DNA from: Aeromonas hydrophila subsp. hydrophila ATCC 7966 | Lineage (GTDB): Bacteria > Pseudomonadota > Gammaproteobacteria > Enterobacterales > Aeromonadaceae | Direction of reading: 5' to 3' | Assembly (NCBI RefSeq): GCF_000014805.1 | Contig: NC_008570.1 | Coordinates: forward strand, 1,555,001 to 1,619,000 | Length of the DNA: 64,000 nucleotides | In this document: piece by piece, positions 1 through 7,895 of the stretch | Position numbering within the stretch: the stretch's first letter is position 1 | Layout of the letters: every line of letters begins with the position of its first letter | Position numbers and translations under genes: made by a program | The notes under the pieces: model-generated | What the model was told of the DNA's origin: nothing | The model's input: only the letters and a program-made list of their open reading frames with translations | Database searches by the model: none

Positions 1-318
1 AGCCGGGGAGGCAATCATGAAAAACAGTCGGGAGGGCTTGCCATCCTCGGCGCCGTACTCGATACCGGCGCGGCTGATGCCGATGGCCACCGCCGGGGTG
101 CTCACTGCCGCACTCTTGGCGTGGGGCAGGGCAACGCCCTCTTCAAAGCCGGTGTTGTCCAGCTCTTCCCGGGCCCACAAGTCCTTGATGAACTGCTGCT
201 CGTTGCTGACCTTGCCTTGCGCCGCGAGCAGGCGGGTCATCTCGGTGAAGACCTCCTCCTTGCGAGTGGCCTTTAAATCGAGCGCGATCAGCTGCTCGTT
301 GATAAGGGTGGTGATCAT
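1..318 (-). CDS. PTS fructose-type EIIA domain, 5' part of gene (runs off the left edge)
   Basis: The reading frame starts at the ATG at 318 and is open to the window edge, giving about 106 residues of a PTS EIIA type-2 domain. This domain receives phosphate from HPr and passes it to the EIIB domain. The phospho-acceptor histidine is H66 in the motif GVALPHAKS. The visible part is closely similar to the first 106 residues of the full permease at 10433-12313, including the shared stretch LWAREELDNTGFE, so the two genes are paralogues. The remaining EIIC/EIIB domains presumably lie to the left of the window. The upstream block at 432-496 is also shared with the paralogue, which suggests common control. 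Confidence 0.88.
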   Translation of the reverse strand, partial: MITTLINEQLIALDLKATRKEEVFTEMTRLLAAQGKVSNEQQFIKDLWAREELDNTGFEEGVALPHAKSAAVSTPAVAIGISRAGIEYGAEDGKPSRLFFMIASPA

Positions 319-431
319 GGCGTTCTCCCTGCTCCTGGCCGGAGCCTGTTGGCATCTTTTCCTGGGCTAGCGCCCAGGAGATGCAGACAAAAGTGACCCC
401 ACTATTATCCCGCCCGCTGAGCTGCGCACCT

Positions 432-466
432 ATCGGACAAAACTGCGAAATACTGGATTTTTGTGC
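432..466 (-). promoter_or_regulatory. Conserved block upstream of the left-edge PTS gene
   Basis: Read on the minus strand this contains GCACAAAAATCCAGTA followed after 11 bases by TGTCCGAT. The same two words with the same spacing occur at 12417-12451, upstream of the paralogous PTS permease. The surrounding sequence is diverged, so the block is likely under selection as a core promoter or repressor site. Which of these it is remains an inference. Confidence 0.55.
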
Positions 467-480
467 GCAACCACCTCGAG

Positions 481-496
481 TGTGACCCCGATCGCA
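481..496 (-). promoter_or_regulatory. CRP-like site upstream of the left-edge PTS gene
   Basis: TGTGA-N6-TCGCA has one mismatch in the ten core positions of the CRP consensus TGTGA-N6-TCACA. It begins 30 bp from the start of the conserved block (451), exactly as in the paralogous upstream region (12466 versus 12436). Confidence 0.6.
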
Positions 497-810
497 CAGC
501 AGACCAGCTGACAAAATGGGTCTGAATTGAATCGATAAGTGATTTTTTATTTTTAAAAATCAGTATCTTGATGTTGATTCTTTCAACGTGCTTTTATGAT
601 GGAGGGTGATATTATCCGGCCTAGAATCGGTGAGGAACTGTAAATTTGTGAGATGAAAAGAGCGGGCGGGGTGTGAGCTGGTGCACATAAATGGCGGTGA
701 CGGGGTGCTTGGTAAGGGGAGGTCGGCGAGGGGAAAGGTGGAGAAATGGGTTGAGCCATGGGAGCCAGACAGCCCACCACAACGCGCGAGTGAAAGCACA
801 GGCATTGGCC

Positions 811-902
811 CGGTAGGGTGCAATGAACGAAGTGAATTGCACCGTTTTTTTGGAGGCAGAAAAGGTAGAGGTGCAATGCGCTGCTCTTATTGCACCCTAC
901 CG
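811..902. repeat. Pair of palindromic units in inverted orientation (REP/BIME-like)
   Basis: The element is bounded by a perfect 14-bp inverted repeat, CGGTAGGGTGCAAT at 811-824 and its complement at 889-902. Each half also folds on itself: GGTGCAAT pairs with ATTGCACC at 817-843 and again at 870-896. This double-hairpin layout resembles bacterial interspersed palindromic elements. No other copy was noticed in this window. The rest of 319-951 holds the PTS upstream region and AT-rich sequence with no convincing gene. Confidence 0.6.
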
Positions 903-951
903 AATTGATGACGTGAATGTCTAAGTACGCTTGGGTATTAAAAGTTCTAGG

Positions 952-1742
952 TTAACTTTTGGCTATTGCTTCTGGAAGATAGAGCCAACGGACAAGGGGG
1001 CCTTTTCTGGAGGCAAATCGGATCTTAATCCAGTCATCTTTCTGCTCGAGAATTTCTACTTTGTCGTTATGAATAAGATAGGCTTTGGTCTTTGATTTTT
1101 TTTCAGGTGATGAGTAGAGAAAGGCTTTCTCGGATGTGACTGACCAGAGAATTTTCTTGCCATCAAAATCAATCGCAACGGTGTCCAGTTTCTCTCCCTT
1201 CTGATTAAATGTGTGCTCGTAAAGAGGGAAGGTATCAATTTCGGAGTTTTGGATCTGATACTCTGTTGTTTTATATAGCCAGAGTTCACCTTGGGCGTTA
1301 TATCGGTAAGTATCGTAATACCATACAGGGCCGGAGCGGCAAGAGCTAACCAAAGAAAGATCATCTAATCGAACTGAAAGGTTATAGAGATCTTCGCAGG
1401 CAGATGTAGGTGTCTTCGAGTCTGCAAATTTTAGCTCTTTGAATATTGCATTCATATGATCATATAAGAACACATGAAAAATATTATTTACCATGCCAAG
1501 ATAGTTGGTAATGGCAATGTCCTTATAACCATCAAAGTTGAAATCCTGTATAAAAATATCAGACTCCAAATTATCATCAATACATTTAAGTTGCTGCTTT
1601 TCTTTTCCTGCTGTCATCAAGTAAAAGCATTCACCCTCTTTTTAATATCTACTTTCACTCCGTCAATTATAAATGTGGCGTCTGCTTTTGCAGAAATGGA
1701 GAAGCATAGTAATAAAGTTGTGATGATGATAAGTAATTTCAT
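952..1742 (-). pseudogene. Secreted FG-GAP-like/SH3-like protein gene, split by a frameshift
   Basis: An ATG at 1742 opens a frame encoding a clear signal peptide (MKLLIIITTLLLCFSISAKA) and about 20 more residues, ending at a TGA near 1618. The remaining ~220 residues lie in another frame (1620-952) that has no ribosome site of its own. The two frames meet at a run of five A at 1643-1639 on the coding strand. One extra A there would read straight through, giving ...VDIKKEGECFYLMTAG.... The second part has a Ca-binding-like DFNFDGYKD loop, as in FG-GAP/XAC2610-type proteins, and an SH3-like C-terminus. The break may be a real mutation, phase variation or an assembly error. The function is unknown. 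Confidence 0.6.
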
Positions 1743-2074
1743 GTTGATTTATCCTGCCACTTGAACTTTTGTAAAGTGCTGCTTGCGTCGTTTATTTACT
1801 GTCTCGGAGCGTCTTAAATTGAGTTGAATAAAGAGGCGGAATTCCACGCTACCGACCGTGGATTACAGCCTCCAGCCTGCTACGGTCATCCGGCGATGTG
1901 GTGGATGGCGAAACGGCCGCACAGATGTGTCTTTGCATAAATGGTTTCCAAGTGGGCATCTTAACCAAGGTGATTGGGTGGCAAAACAGGAAGCTGAACA
2001 AAATCAGCCTCAGATCAACAAATTACTTAATAAGGAAGAGGGTTGATTGGCTTCCGCCTGCCGGTAGCGACGGG
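1743..2074. other. Intergenic stretch without a recognised gene
   Basis: This AT-richer stretch separates the frameshifted gene from the acetyltransferase gene. A plus-strand frame at 1858-2046 encodes 62 residues but has no good ribosome site and no family I recognise. It could be a gene remnant. Confidence 0.4.
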
Positions 2075-2551
2075 TTACTGGCCGCTATGGAGCGGGGGAT
2101 TGGGCTCCAGCACCAGCGAGAGCCGCAGCATATCCTTGTGCTGGATGCCGTGCTCCATCAGGGGCTCCGGGTAGTGGATAAGGAAGTGATCCTTGATGAC
2201 GGCATCGACGCGAAAGCCGTGGCGCTGGTAATAGGTGAGCTGGTGGCCGAAGCTGCCGGTACCGAGCTCGACGCGGCATACCCCTTTCTCGGCCAGGCTG
2301 GTCAGTACGAAGTGCAGCAGGCCGTAGCCGATGCCTTGCTGCTGTCTAGTGGGGTCAACGGCGATATTGAAGATTTCGGCCGTTTGCTCCCCCACCAGAC
2401 CTGCCACGCAGGCGCCTACTACCTCGTTGCCCGCCAGGGCGGCAAAGCCCCAGGCGCCGGGCAGATAGGCGGCAATGCGCTGCTCTGCGGGATCGGCCTC
2501 CAGCAGCAGCGCCAGCGGCAGTTGATTGGGGTCCATCTCGACAAACTTCAT
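2075..2551 (-). CDS. GNAT family N-acetyltransferase
   Basis: This 158-residue protein has the acetyl-CoA-binding GNAT signature: V-x-P-x-x-Q-x-x-G-I-G appears as VDPTRQQQGIGYGLL around residues 85-100, followed by YYQRHGF near residue 125. GNAT enzymes transfer acetyl groups from acetyl-CoA to amines, and the substrate here cannot be told. The start at 2551 was chosen because a purine-rich AGAGAGAAAG precedes it; a longer frame from 2608 lacks such a site and overlaps the upstream gene. It lies 53 bp downstream of the CxxC protein gene on the same strand and may be cotranscribed with it. Confidence 0.8.
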   Translation of the reverse strand: MKFVEMDPNQLPLALLLEADPAEQRIAAYLPGAWGFAALAGNEVVGACVAGLVGEQTAEIFNIAVDPTRQQQGIGYGLLHFVLTSLAEKGVCRVELGTGSFGHQLTYYQRHGFRVDAVIKDHFLIHYPEPLMEHGIQHKDMLRLSLVLEPNPPLHSGQ

Positions 2552-2604
2552 CTTTCTCTCTTTTATCTCGCTGTGACGGTCCGGGGTGTGCTGTCCTCTG
2601 GGCC

Positions 2605-2880
2605 TCAATACTCCAGAAACTTCTCGCCGCAGCGCTCGCAGATCAGGTGCTTTACATGGGTGGCCTGGTAAGCCAGCGTTTCACCAAACGCCCAGTTGGT
2701 GATGCTGCTGGAAGTAAAGGCTTGCCAGAAGGCTTTGCGCGGATCCTTGGGCATGATGTCCTGAGTGTGATCGCGGGCGACCAGCACCACGATATGGCGG
2801 GTGCGCTCCCGGCATTTGTCACAGCGATGGATTTCACTCGGTGGCTCGCTTTGGGAGTGGGCGGTGCGCTCTGTTGTCAT
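2605..2880 (-). CDS. Small protein with two CxxC pairs (zinc-ribbon-like), unknown function
   Basis: This 91-residue soluble protein has one CxxC near the N-terminus (CDKC, about residues 20-23) and one near the C-terminus (CERC, about residues 81-84). The pairs could together form a zinc ribbon or rubredoxin-like knuckle. The middle is hydrophilic, with no transmembrane segment. The neighbouring GNAT gene follows on the same strand. I do not recognise the family. A metal-binding role is inferred from the cysteine spacing alone. Confidence 0.65.
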   Translation of the reverse strand: MTTERTAHSQSEPPSEIHRCDKCRERTRHIVVLVARDHTQDIMPKDPRKAFWQAFTSSSITNWAFGETLAYQATHVKHLICERCGEKFLEY

Positions 2881-2975
2881 GATGATGACCTGTTATGGAT
2901 GGCGCGCCCATCATAGTCTTCTTCAGTTGGCTCTCAATCCCCCATGCTGGGGGCGTGTGCTGGTTGCGAGCGGGA

Positions 2976-3440
2976 TCACTTTTTGGGGCGCGTAGCGGGC
3001 TTGGCTGCGATGGTGTTTGTTGCGATGCCCTCGGGGGAGGGAATACCCATGCTAGCCAATACCCGGGCGGCGTTCTCTTCACACGGCATCTCGTCGGGTT
3101 TGGACTCCACCAGCCTGATCAGGGCCTGCAATTGCTGCTTGCTGTGGGCAAGTCTTGTCTCCAGCGCTTCTATGTCGCTCACCTTGGCCTCGAGCGCCGC
3201 CAGTAGCGGGGCGTGTTGCCAAGAACTGATATCTGCGGGCACCAACTGCTTGATCTCGTCGAGGGAGAAGCCTGCCTGCTGCGCCTGGCCGATGATGGTC
3301 AGCAAGGGTACCGTCTCGGGCGGGTAGTCGCGATAGCCGTTGGTACCCCGCCGTACCTTGCTGAGTAGGCCTCTGGCTTCGTAGAAGCGGATGGTGGAGG
3401 CCGCCATGCCGGTCTGTTTGGCCAGTTCACCGATCTTCAT
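2976..3440 (-). CDS. MerR family transcriptional regulator
   Basis: This 154-residue protein starts with a MerR winged-helix domain: KIGELAKQTGMAASTIRFYE at residues 2-21, then GYRDY. A dimerisation coiled coil follows (about residues 80-120), and a short Lys-rich tail ends the protein. MerR proteins bind overlong-spacer promoters and untwist them when an inducer binds. A longer frame reaching 3605 exists, but the domain starts exactly at the ATG at 3440, preceded by GGAGGCAAG. The gene is divergent from the flavin oxidoreductase gene. The intergenic region has a MerR-type promoter facing that gene, so it is the likely target. A single conserved cysteine (MPCEE) does not identify a metal ligand set, so the effector is unknown. 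Confidence 0.88.
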   Translation of the reverse strand: MKIGELAKQTGMAASTIRFYEARGLLSKVRRGTNGYRDYPPETVPLLTIIGQAQQAGFSLDEIKQLVPADISSWQHAPLLAALEAKVSDIEALETRLAHSKQQLQALIRLVESKPDEMPCEENAARVLASMGIPSPEGIATNTIAAKPATRPKK

Positions 3441-3594
3441 CTTGCCTCCTGGGCTGCGGGTTGGCGGGTCTGCCCGCCGAAAGGGGGGATCAAGGGGAAT
3501 TCTAGGGTGAAAGCCCGCTTGAATGTCAACGGTCCTATGGGCTGTGCGGGTGGAGACCATTTCTCCCATCGCGATGGCATCCCGATAAAGGGGC

Positions 3595-3625
3595 TTGACC
3601 TTCAAGTCAGCTTCAAACTTATGGT
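3595..3625 (+). promoter_or_regulatory. MerR-type promoter (19-bp spacer) in front of the flavin oxidoreductase gene
   Basis: TTGACC (3595-3600) and TATGGT (3620-3625) form -35/-10 elements separated by 19 bp, the overlong spacing typical of MerR-controlled promoters. The spacer holds an imperfect dyad (CTTCAAGT...GCTTCAAAC), much like SoxR-type sites. It lies between the divergent MerR gene and the oxidoreductase gene starting at 3653. Confidence 0.7.
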
Positions 3626-3652
3626 GGGGTCCTCACTACCGAGGAGATCGCC

Positions 3653-4897
3653 ATGAACCCATTTACTCCCCTGACCCTGCCCAATGGCAGCCAGCTTATC
3701 AACCGCCTCGCCAAGGCCGCCATGGAAGAGAACATGGCCGACTATGACCATGCCCCCTCAGAGGCGCTGATCCAGCTCTATCGTACCTGGGCAGAGGGTG
3801 GCGCCGGCCTGCTCATCACCGGCAATGTAATGGTGGACGGCCACGCCATGACGGGGCCGGGGGGCGTGGTACTAGATTCCCACGATCTCTCCCCAGCGCT
3901 GGCCGGGCGTTTCAGTGCCTGGGCCGAGGCGGCCAAGAGCGGTGGCGCCCAGATCTGGATGCAGATCAACCACCCCGGTCGCCAGATGCCGGCGGCGCTG
4001 GGGCAGCCCACCCTGGCCCCTTCCGCCGTACCCATGGCGCTCGGCAGTTTCTCGAGGCAGTTCTCTCCGCCCAGAGCCATGAGCGAGGCCGACATTGCCG
4101 AGGTGAAGGCGCGCTTCATCAACACGGCGCTGCTGGCACAGCGTGTCGGTTTTGACGGGGTACAGATCCATGCCGCGCACGGCTATCTGCTGAGCCAGTT
4201 CCTCTCGCCACTTACCAACCAGCGCCGCGATCGTTGGGGCGGCAGCCTTGAGAATCGCGCCCGCTTGCTGCTGGAGATAGTTGAAGGGATCCGCCAGCAG
4301 GCGGGCAGCGGCTTCGCACTGTCGGTCAAGCTCAACTCCGCCGACTTTCAGCGTGGCGGCTTCAGCACCGAGGATGCAAAGGCGGTGGTGGAGATGCTCA
4401 ACCCGATCGGGGTGGATCTGGTGGAGCTATCCGGCGGCAGTTACGAGGCGCCCGCCATGCACGGCCAGGCCCGCGATGGTCGGACTCTGGCGCGGGAGGC
4501 CTATTTTCTGGAGTTCGCTCGGGAGATCGTCTCTGTTGCCCATATGCCCGTGATGGTGACCGGGGGAATTCGCCGCTACCCGGTGGTGGAGCAGGTGCTT
4601 GGCAGCGGGGTGGCGGTCGCCGGCATGGCCACTGCGCTGGCCATCGCCCCGGATCTGCCCGCAAGATGGCACCGTGAGCAGGCGGCAAGTGCCGAGCTCA
4701 GGCCCATCCCCTGGCGCAACAAGGTGCTGGCCTCGGTAGGTTACATGGCGATGGTGAAATACCAGTTGCGGCGGCTGGGGCGCGGGCAGCCGAGCCGCCC
4801 CAAGATCGCGCCCGCCCTGGCGCTGGCCTGCCAGCAGTGGCAGACCCTGCTTGGCAACGCCCGCTATAGACGCTGGATCAAGGCGCAGGAAAAGTGA
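3653..4897 (+). CDS. NADH:flavin oxidoreductase, Old Yellow Enzyme family
   Basis: This 414-residue TIM-barrel flavoenzyme has the family landmarks: the FMN/substrate histidine motif HAAHGYLLSQFLSP (about residues 173-186), RDRWGGSLENRARLL just after it, and the late VTGGIR phosphate-binding loop. It is the length of a single OYE-type module and lacks the iron-sulfur/FAD domains of full FadH. Such enzymes reduce activated C=C bonds of enals, enones and other electrophiles with NAD(P)H. The divergent MerR gene and its promoter suggest induction by an electrophile or oxidant. An ATG with GAGGAG upstream marks the start. The exact substrate is not identifiable. Confidence 0.88.
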   Translation: MNPFTPLTLPNGSQLINRLAKAAMEENMADYDHAPSEALIQLYRTWAEGGAGLLITGNVMVDGHAMTGPGGVVLDSHDLSPALAGRFSAWAEAAKSGGAQIWMQINHPGRQMPAALGQPTLAPSAVPMALGSFSRQFSPPRAMSEADIAEVKARFINTALLAQRVGFDGVQIHAAHGYLLSQFLSPLTNQRRDRWGGSLENRARLLLEIVEGIRQQAGSGFALSVKLNSADFQRGGFSTEDAKAVVEMLNPIGVDLVELSGGSYEAPAMHGQARDGRTLAREAYFLEFAREIVSVAHMPVMVTGGIRRYPVVEQVLGSGVAVAGMATALAIAPDLPARWHREQAASAELRPIPWRNKVLASVGYMAMVKYQLRRLGRGQPSRPKIAPALALACQQWQTLLGNARYRRWIKAQEK

Positions 4898-4922
4898 AGG
4901 GGGGGCTTGCCACCCAGCGAAC

Positions 4923-5960
4923 TCAGGCCGATGCCCGCTTTTGCAAGCTGGGGATGATGAGATGGCGGTTGGGGGCGAGCTCGGGTTGCTGCAATCGGGT
5001 CAGCAGGCGCAGGGCCGCCTGGCGGCCGATGTCGCGGGCCGGCGAGCTGACGAAGGTGAGGGCGGGGAAGGTGAGTTCGGCCTCCGCCACATCGTCAAAG
5101 CCGAGCAGGGCCACCTGTTGGCCGACGTAGTTGTCCTTGCCTACGCTGCGCCCGCTCGCCTCGACGCCGTAGATGGCGCCGAGGGCTACCTCCGGGTAGT
5201 GGCAGAGCACGGCAGTCACCTTGGGGTGCCGGTGCAGCAACTGGGCGATGGTGTCGGCGGCGCTGCGCTGGGTGCGCTCGCACTCCAGTACCCATTCCGG
5301 TTTGAAGGGCAGGCCGTATTGCAGCAGGCTGGCACAGTAGCCACCGATGCGCTCGGCGCGGGTGAGGGAGTCGGCCCGCCCGCCGACGTAGGCGATATGG
5401 CGGTGGCCCTGCTCGATGAGATAGGTGGTGGCCTGCTGGGCGGCGTGGGTGTTGTCCGGGCCGATAAAGTCCACGTCGTCCCGATAGTAGGAACGGGCGG
5501 CGCACACCAGCGGCAGCGCCGAGCCGAGCAGGTGCTCCAGCGGCTTGGCGGCGGCGCCGCGCACCGGGTTGAAGATGATGCCCGCCACCCCCTGGCGCGA
5601 CAGGGACTGGATGCTCTGCTGCAACCGCTCCGGGCTGTGGCCACACTGGGTCAGAAACAGCAGATAGCCCTGTTGCTCCAGCACCTCGCTCACCCCGGCG
5701 GTCACCTCGGTGTAGAAGGGGTCGGTGATGTCGCGCAGGATCAGACCCACCAGGTTGGACTGCTGGCTGCGCAGGTTGGCGGCGGCGCTGTTGGGCACGT
5801 AGTCGAGCTCTTTTATCGCCTGCTGCACCCGCTCGGCGGTGGCCGGCGAGATACGCCCCTTGCCGCGCAGCACCATGGAGACGGTGGTGACCGAGACCCC
5901 GGCCAGCCGGGCCACGTCGGTGATCTTGGGGTTGTTGGCGAGCAGCGGTTTGGGCGACAT
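4923..5960 (-). CDS. malI: LacI family repressor MalI
   Basis: This 345-residue regulator has the LacI helix-turn-helix at the N-terminus (KITDVARLAGVSVTTVSMVL, about residues 12-31), then the hinge (YVPNSAAANLR) and a periplasmic-binding-like effector domain. E. coli MalI is about the same length and represses the divergent malXY operon. The arrangement is the same here, with malX starting at 6236 and a perfect palindromic operator between the two genes. The start at 5960 was chosen because it places the helix-turn-helix at the usual distance. The effector is not known from sequence. Confidence 0.9.
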   Translation of the reverse strand: MSPKPLLANNPKITDVARLAGVSVTTVSMVLRGKGRISPATAERVQQAIKELDYVPNSAAANLRSQQSNLVGLILRDITDPFYTEVTAGVSEVLEQQGYLLFLTQCGHSPERLQQSIQSLSRQGVAGIIFNPVRGAAAKPLEHLLGSALPLVCAARSYYRDDVDFIGPDNTHAAQQATTYLIEQGHRHIAYVGGRADSLTRAERIGGYCASLLQYGLPFKPEWVLECERTQRSAADTIAQLLHRHPKVTAVLCHYPEVALGAIYGVEASGRSVGKDNYVGQQVALLGFDDVAEAELTFPALTFVSSPARDIGRQAALRLLTRLQQPELAPNRHLIIPSLQKRASA

Positions 5961-6023
5961 AGGCAGGCGGTGGCGATCAAGGCGAAGAGAGGAGGTGCAC
6001 AGCATACCCGCTTGGGTTGCCGA

Positions 6024-6037
6024 GTGAAACGTTACAT
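6024..6037. promoter_or_regulatory. Possible second MalI operator (imperfect palindrome)
   Basis: GTGAAACGTTACAT is an imperfect AAACGTT-centred palindrome between malI and malX. It resembles the perfect operator 100 bp away. By analogy with E. coli it could serve malI autoregulation, but the match is weak. Confidence 0.35.
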
Positions 6038-6123
6038 CCCGCGTCCATGGATCTGCCTCACAAATTTGAGGAACAGCGTCCAGCAGGGCGGTTGAACTGT
6101 GATCCTGTCGGCACTTGTGAGTT

Positions 6124-6139
6124 GATAAAACGTTTTATC
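6124..6139. promoter_or_regulatory. MalI operator
   Basis: GATAAAACGTTTTATC is a perfect 16-bp palindrome with the central CG of LacI-family operators, and it matches the operator described for E. coli MalI. It lies about 97 bp upstream of malX. Confidence 0.85.
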
Positions 6140-6235
6140 ATCCAGCAAAACCAGATACGGTTCGCCGTTGCCATCCGTCAGGGAGGCTACCGGGCAGGCG
6201 TATCGAATGACCCTCACCTCACAAGGATCTGACAC

Positions 6236-7822
6236 ATGGCCAAGTCCCCCGCCAAATCCACCATCTGGGAGTTCCTGCAGAGTCTCGGCAAGACCTTCAT
6301 GCTGCCGGTGGCCCTGCTGGCCTTCTCGGGCATTCTGCTCGGTGTCGGCAGCTCGCTCACCAGCGATGCGGTCAAGCAGAGCATGCCCTTCCTCGACAAT
6401 ACCGTGCTGCAACTGCTGTTCCTCTGGATGACCAAGGTCGGGCTGGTGGCCTTTATCTACCTGCCGGTGATGTTCGCGGTGGCCATTCCGCTGGGTCTGG
6501 CACGGGAAGAGAAGGGGGTGGCGGCCTTTGCCGGTTTCGTCGGCTATGCGGCGCTCAACCTCTCCATCAACTTCTACCTCACGGTGGCCAATGTCATCGG
6601 TGATGGGGCGGCAGAGAAGGCCTACGGGGTGAAATCCATCCTCGGCATCAGCTCCATCGACACCGGTATTCTGGGGGCCATCATCGTCGGGGTGATCGTC
6701 GCCAAACTGCACGCCCGTTTCTACACCTACCAGATGCCCGATGCGCTCGCCTTCTTCGGCGGCGCCCGCTTCGTGCCCATCATCACCGCCATCGTGCTGG
6801 GGGTGGTCGGTCTGGTGGTGCCCCTGGTCTGGCCCTGGTTTGCGGCCGGCATCAACGGCATCGGGACGCTCATCTCCCACGCCGGCCCCTTTGGCCCCTT
6901 CCTGTTTGGTACCGGTGAGCGGCTGCTGCTGCCGCTCGGCCTGCACCACATTCTGGTGGCGCTGATCCGCTTTACCGAGGCGGGCGGCACATCGCTGGTG
7001 TGCGGCAACGAGGTGAGCGGCGCACTCAACATCTTCTACGCCGAGCTCTCCTGCGCCGACACCGCCCAGTTCTCGGTATCGGCCACCTCCTTCCTCTCTC
7101 AGGGCAAGATGCCGGCCTTCCTCGGCGGTCTGCCAGGGGCGGCGCTCGCCATGTATCACTGCGCCCGCCCGGAAAATCGCGGCAAGATCAAGGCGCTGCT
7201 GGTCTCCGGTGTGGTGGCCTGCGTCATCGGCGGCATCACGGAGCCGCTGGAGTTCCTGTTCCTGTTCGTGGCGCCGGTGCTCTACGTCATTCACGCCATC
7301 CTGACGGGTCTGGGCTTTATGACCATGGGGTTGCTCGGCGTCACCATCGGCAACACCGACGGCAACCTCATCGATTTTCTGGTGTTTGGCGTGCTGCAAG
7401 GCACCGCCACCAAGTGGTATCTGGTGCCGGTGGCAGCCGCCATCTGGTTTGCCATCTACTACGGGGTGTTTCGCTTTGCCATCGTGCGCTTCAACCTCAA
7501 AACCCCTGGCCGTGAAAAAGAGAGCCGCGAGATTGAGGCCAGCGAGGCTGCCCAGCCCGCGGGCAAGAAGGCTGGCAACAGCGGTTACAACGGCGAGGTG
7601 ATCCTGAACGCCTTGGGCGGCGCCGACAACATCCTGGCGCTCGATAACTGCATCACCCGCCTGCGGATGTCGGTGCAGGACATGAGCCGGGTCGATGACA
7701 AGGTATTGAAGGCGAACGGCGCCATCGGGGTGATCAAGCTCGACGAGCACAACCTGCAGGTGGTGATCGGGCCCCAGGTCCATCTGGTGAAAAACCAGCT
7801 GCAGAGCCTGATGGGGGCCTGA
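6236..7822 (+). CDS. malX: PTS maltose/glucose-type EIICB MalX
   Basis: This 528-residue permease of the glucose superfamily has a membrane EIIC domain (about residues 1-420) and a C-terminal EIIB domain. The EIIB phospho-cysteine is C472 in the motif NCITRLR. The EIIC carries the conserved GITEPLEF motif. No EIIA domain is attached, so a separate glucose-type EIIA must supply phosphate. The first ATG (MAKSPAKS) follows an AAGGA site. It is the first gene of the malXY operon, 73 bp ahead of malY, and is repressed by MalI through the operator at 6124-6139. E. coli MalX can carry glucose and maltose, but its physiological substrate is unsettled. Confidence 0.92.
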   Translation: MAKSPAKSTIWEFLQSLGKTFMLPVALLAFSGILLGVGSSLTSDAVKQSMPFLDNTVLQLLFLWMTKVGLVAFIYLPVMFAVAIPLGLAREEKGVAAFAGFVGYAALNLSINFYLTVANVIGDGAAEKAYGVKSILGISSIDTGILGAIIVGVIVAKLHARFYTYQMPDALAFFGGARFVPIITAIVLGVVGLVVPLVWPWFAAGINGIGTLISHAGPFGPFLFGTGERLLLPLGLHHILVALIRFTEAGGTSLVCGNEVSGALNIFYAELSCADTAQFSVSATSFLSQGKMPAFLGGLPGAALAMYHCARPENRGKIKALLVSGVVACVIGGITEPLEFLFLFVAPVLYVIHAILTGLGFMTMGLLGVTIGNTDGNLIDFLVFGVLQGTATKWYLVPVAAAIWFAIYYGVFRFAIVRFNLKTPGREKESREIEASEAAQPAGKKAGNSGYNGEVILNALGGADNILALDNCITRLRMSVQDMSRVDDKVLKANGAIGVIKLDEHNLQVVIGPQVHLVKNQLQSLMGA

Positions 7823-7895
7823 GTCTGCCCTCTGTTAACGTACGTCGGGGGGGCCATGCCCCCTTGTTCATTGCTGTTTTACTGGTGAGAAAAAG

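Noticed and set aside
1858..2046. 62-codon plus-strand frame between the frameshifted gene and the GNAT gene
   Set aside because: No convincing ribosome site, promoter or recognisable family. It may be a remnant, but it is not supported as a gene.
6097..6120. CRP site upstream of malX
   Set aside because: TGTGA is present near 6099, but the second half (CGGCA) is too far from TCACA to call.
6032..7783. A 583-codon minus-strand frame antisense to malX
   Set aside because: It is His/Gln/Asp-rich low-complexity output typical of antisense frames in GC-rich genes. malX on the plus strand has full family motifs.
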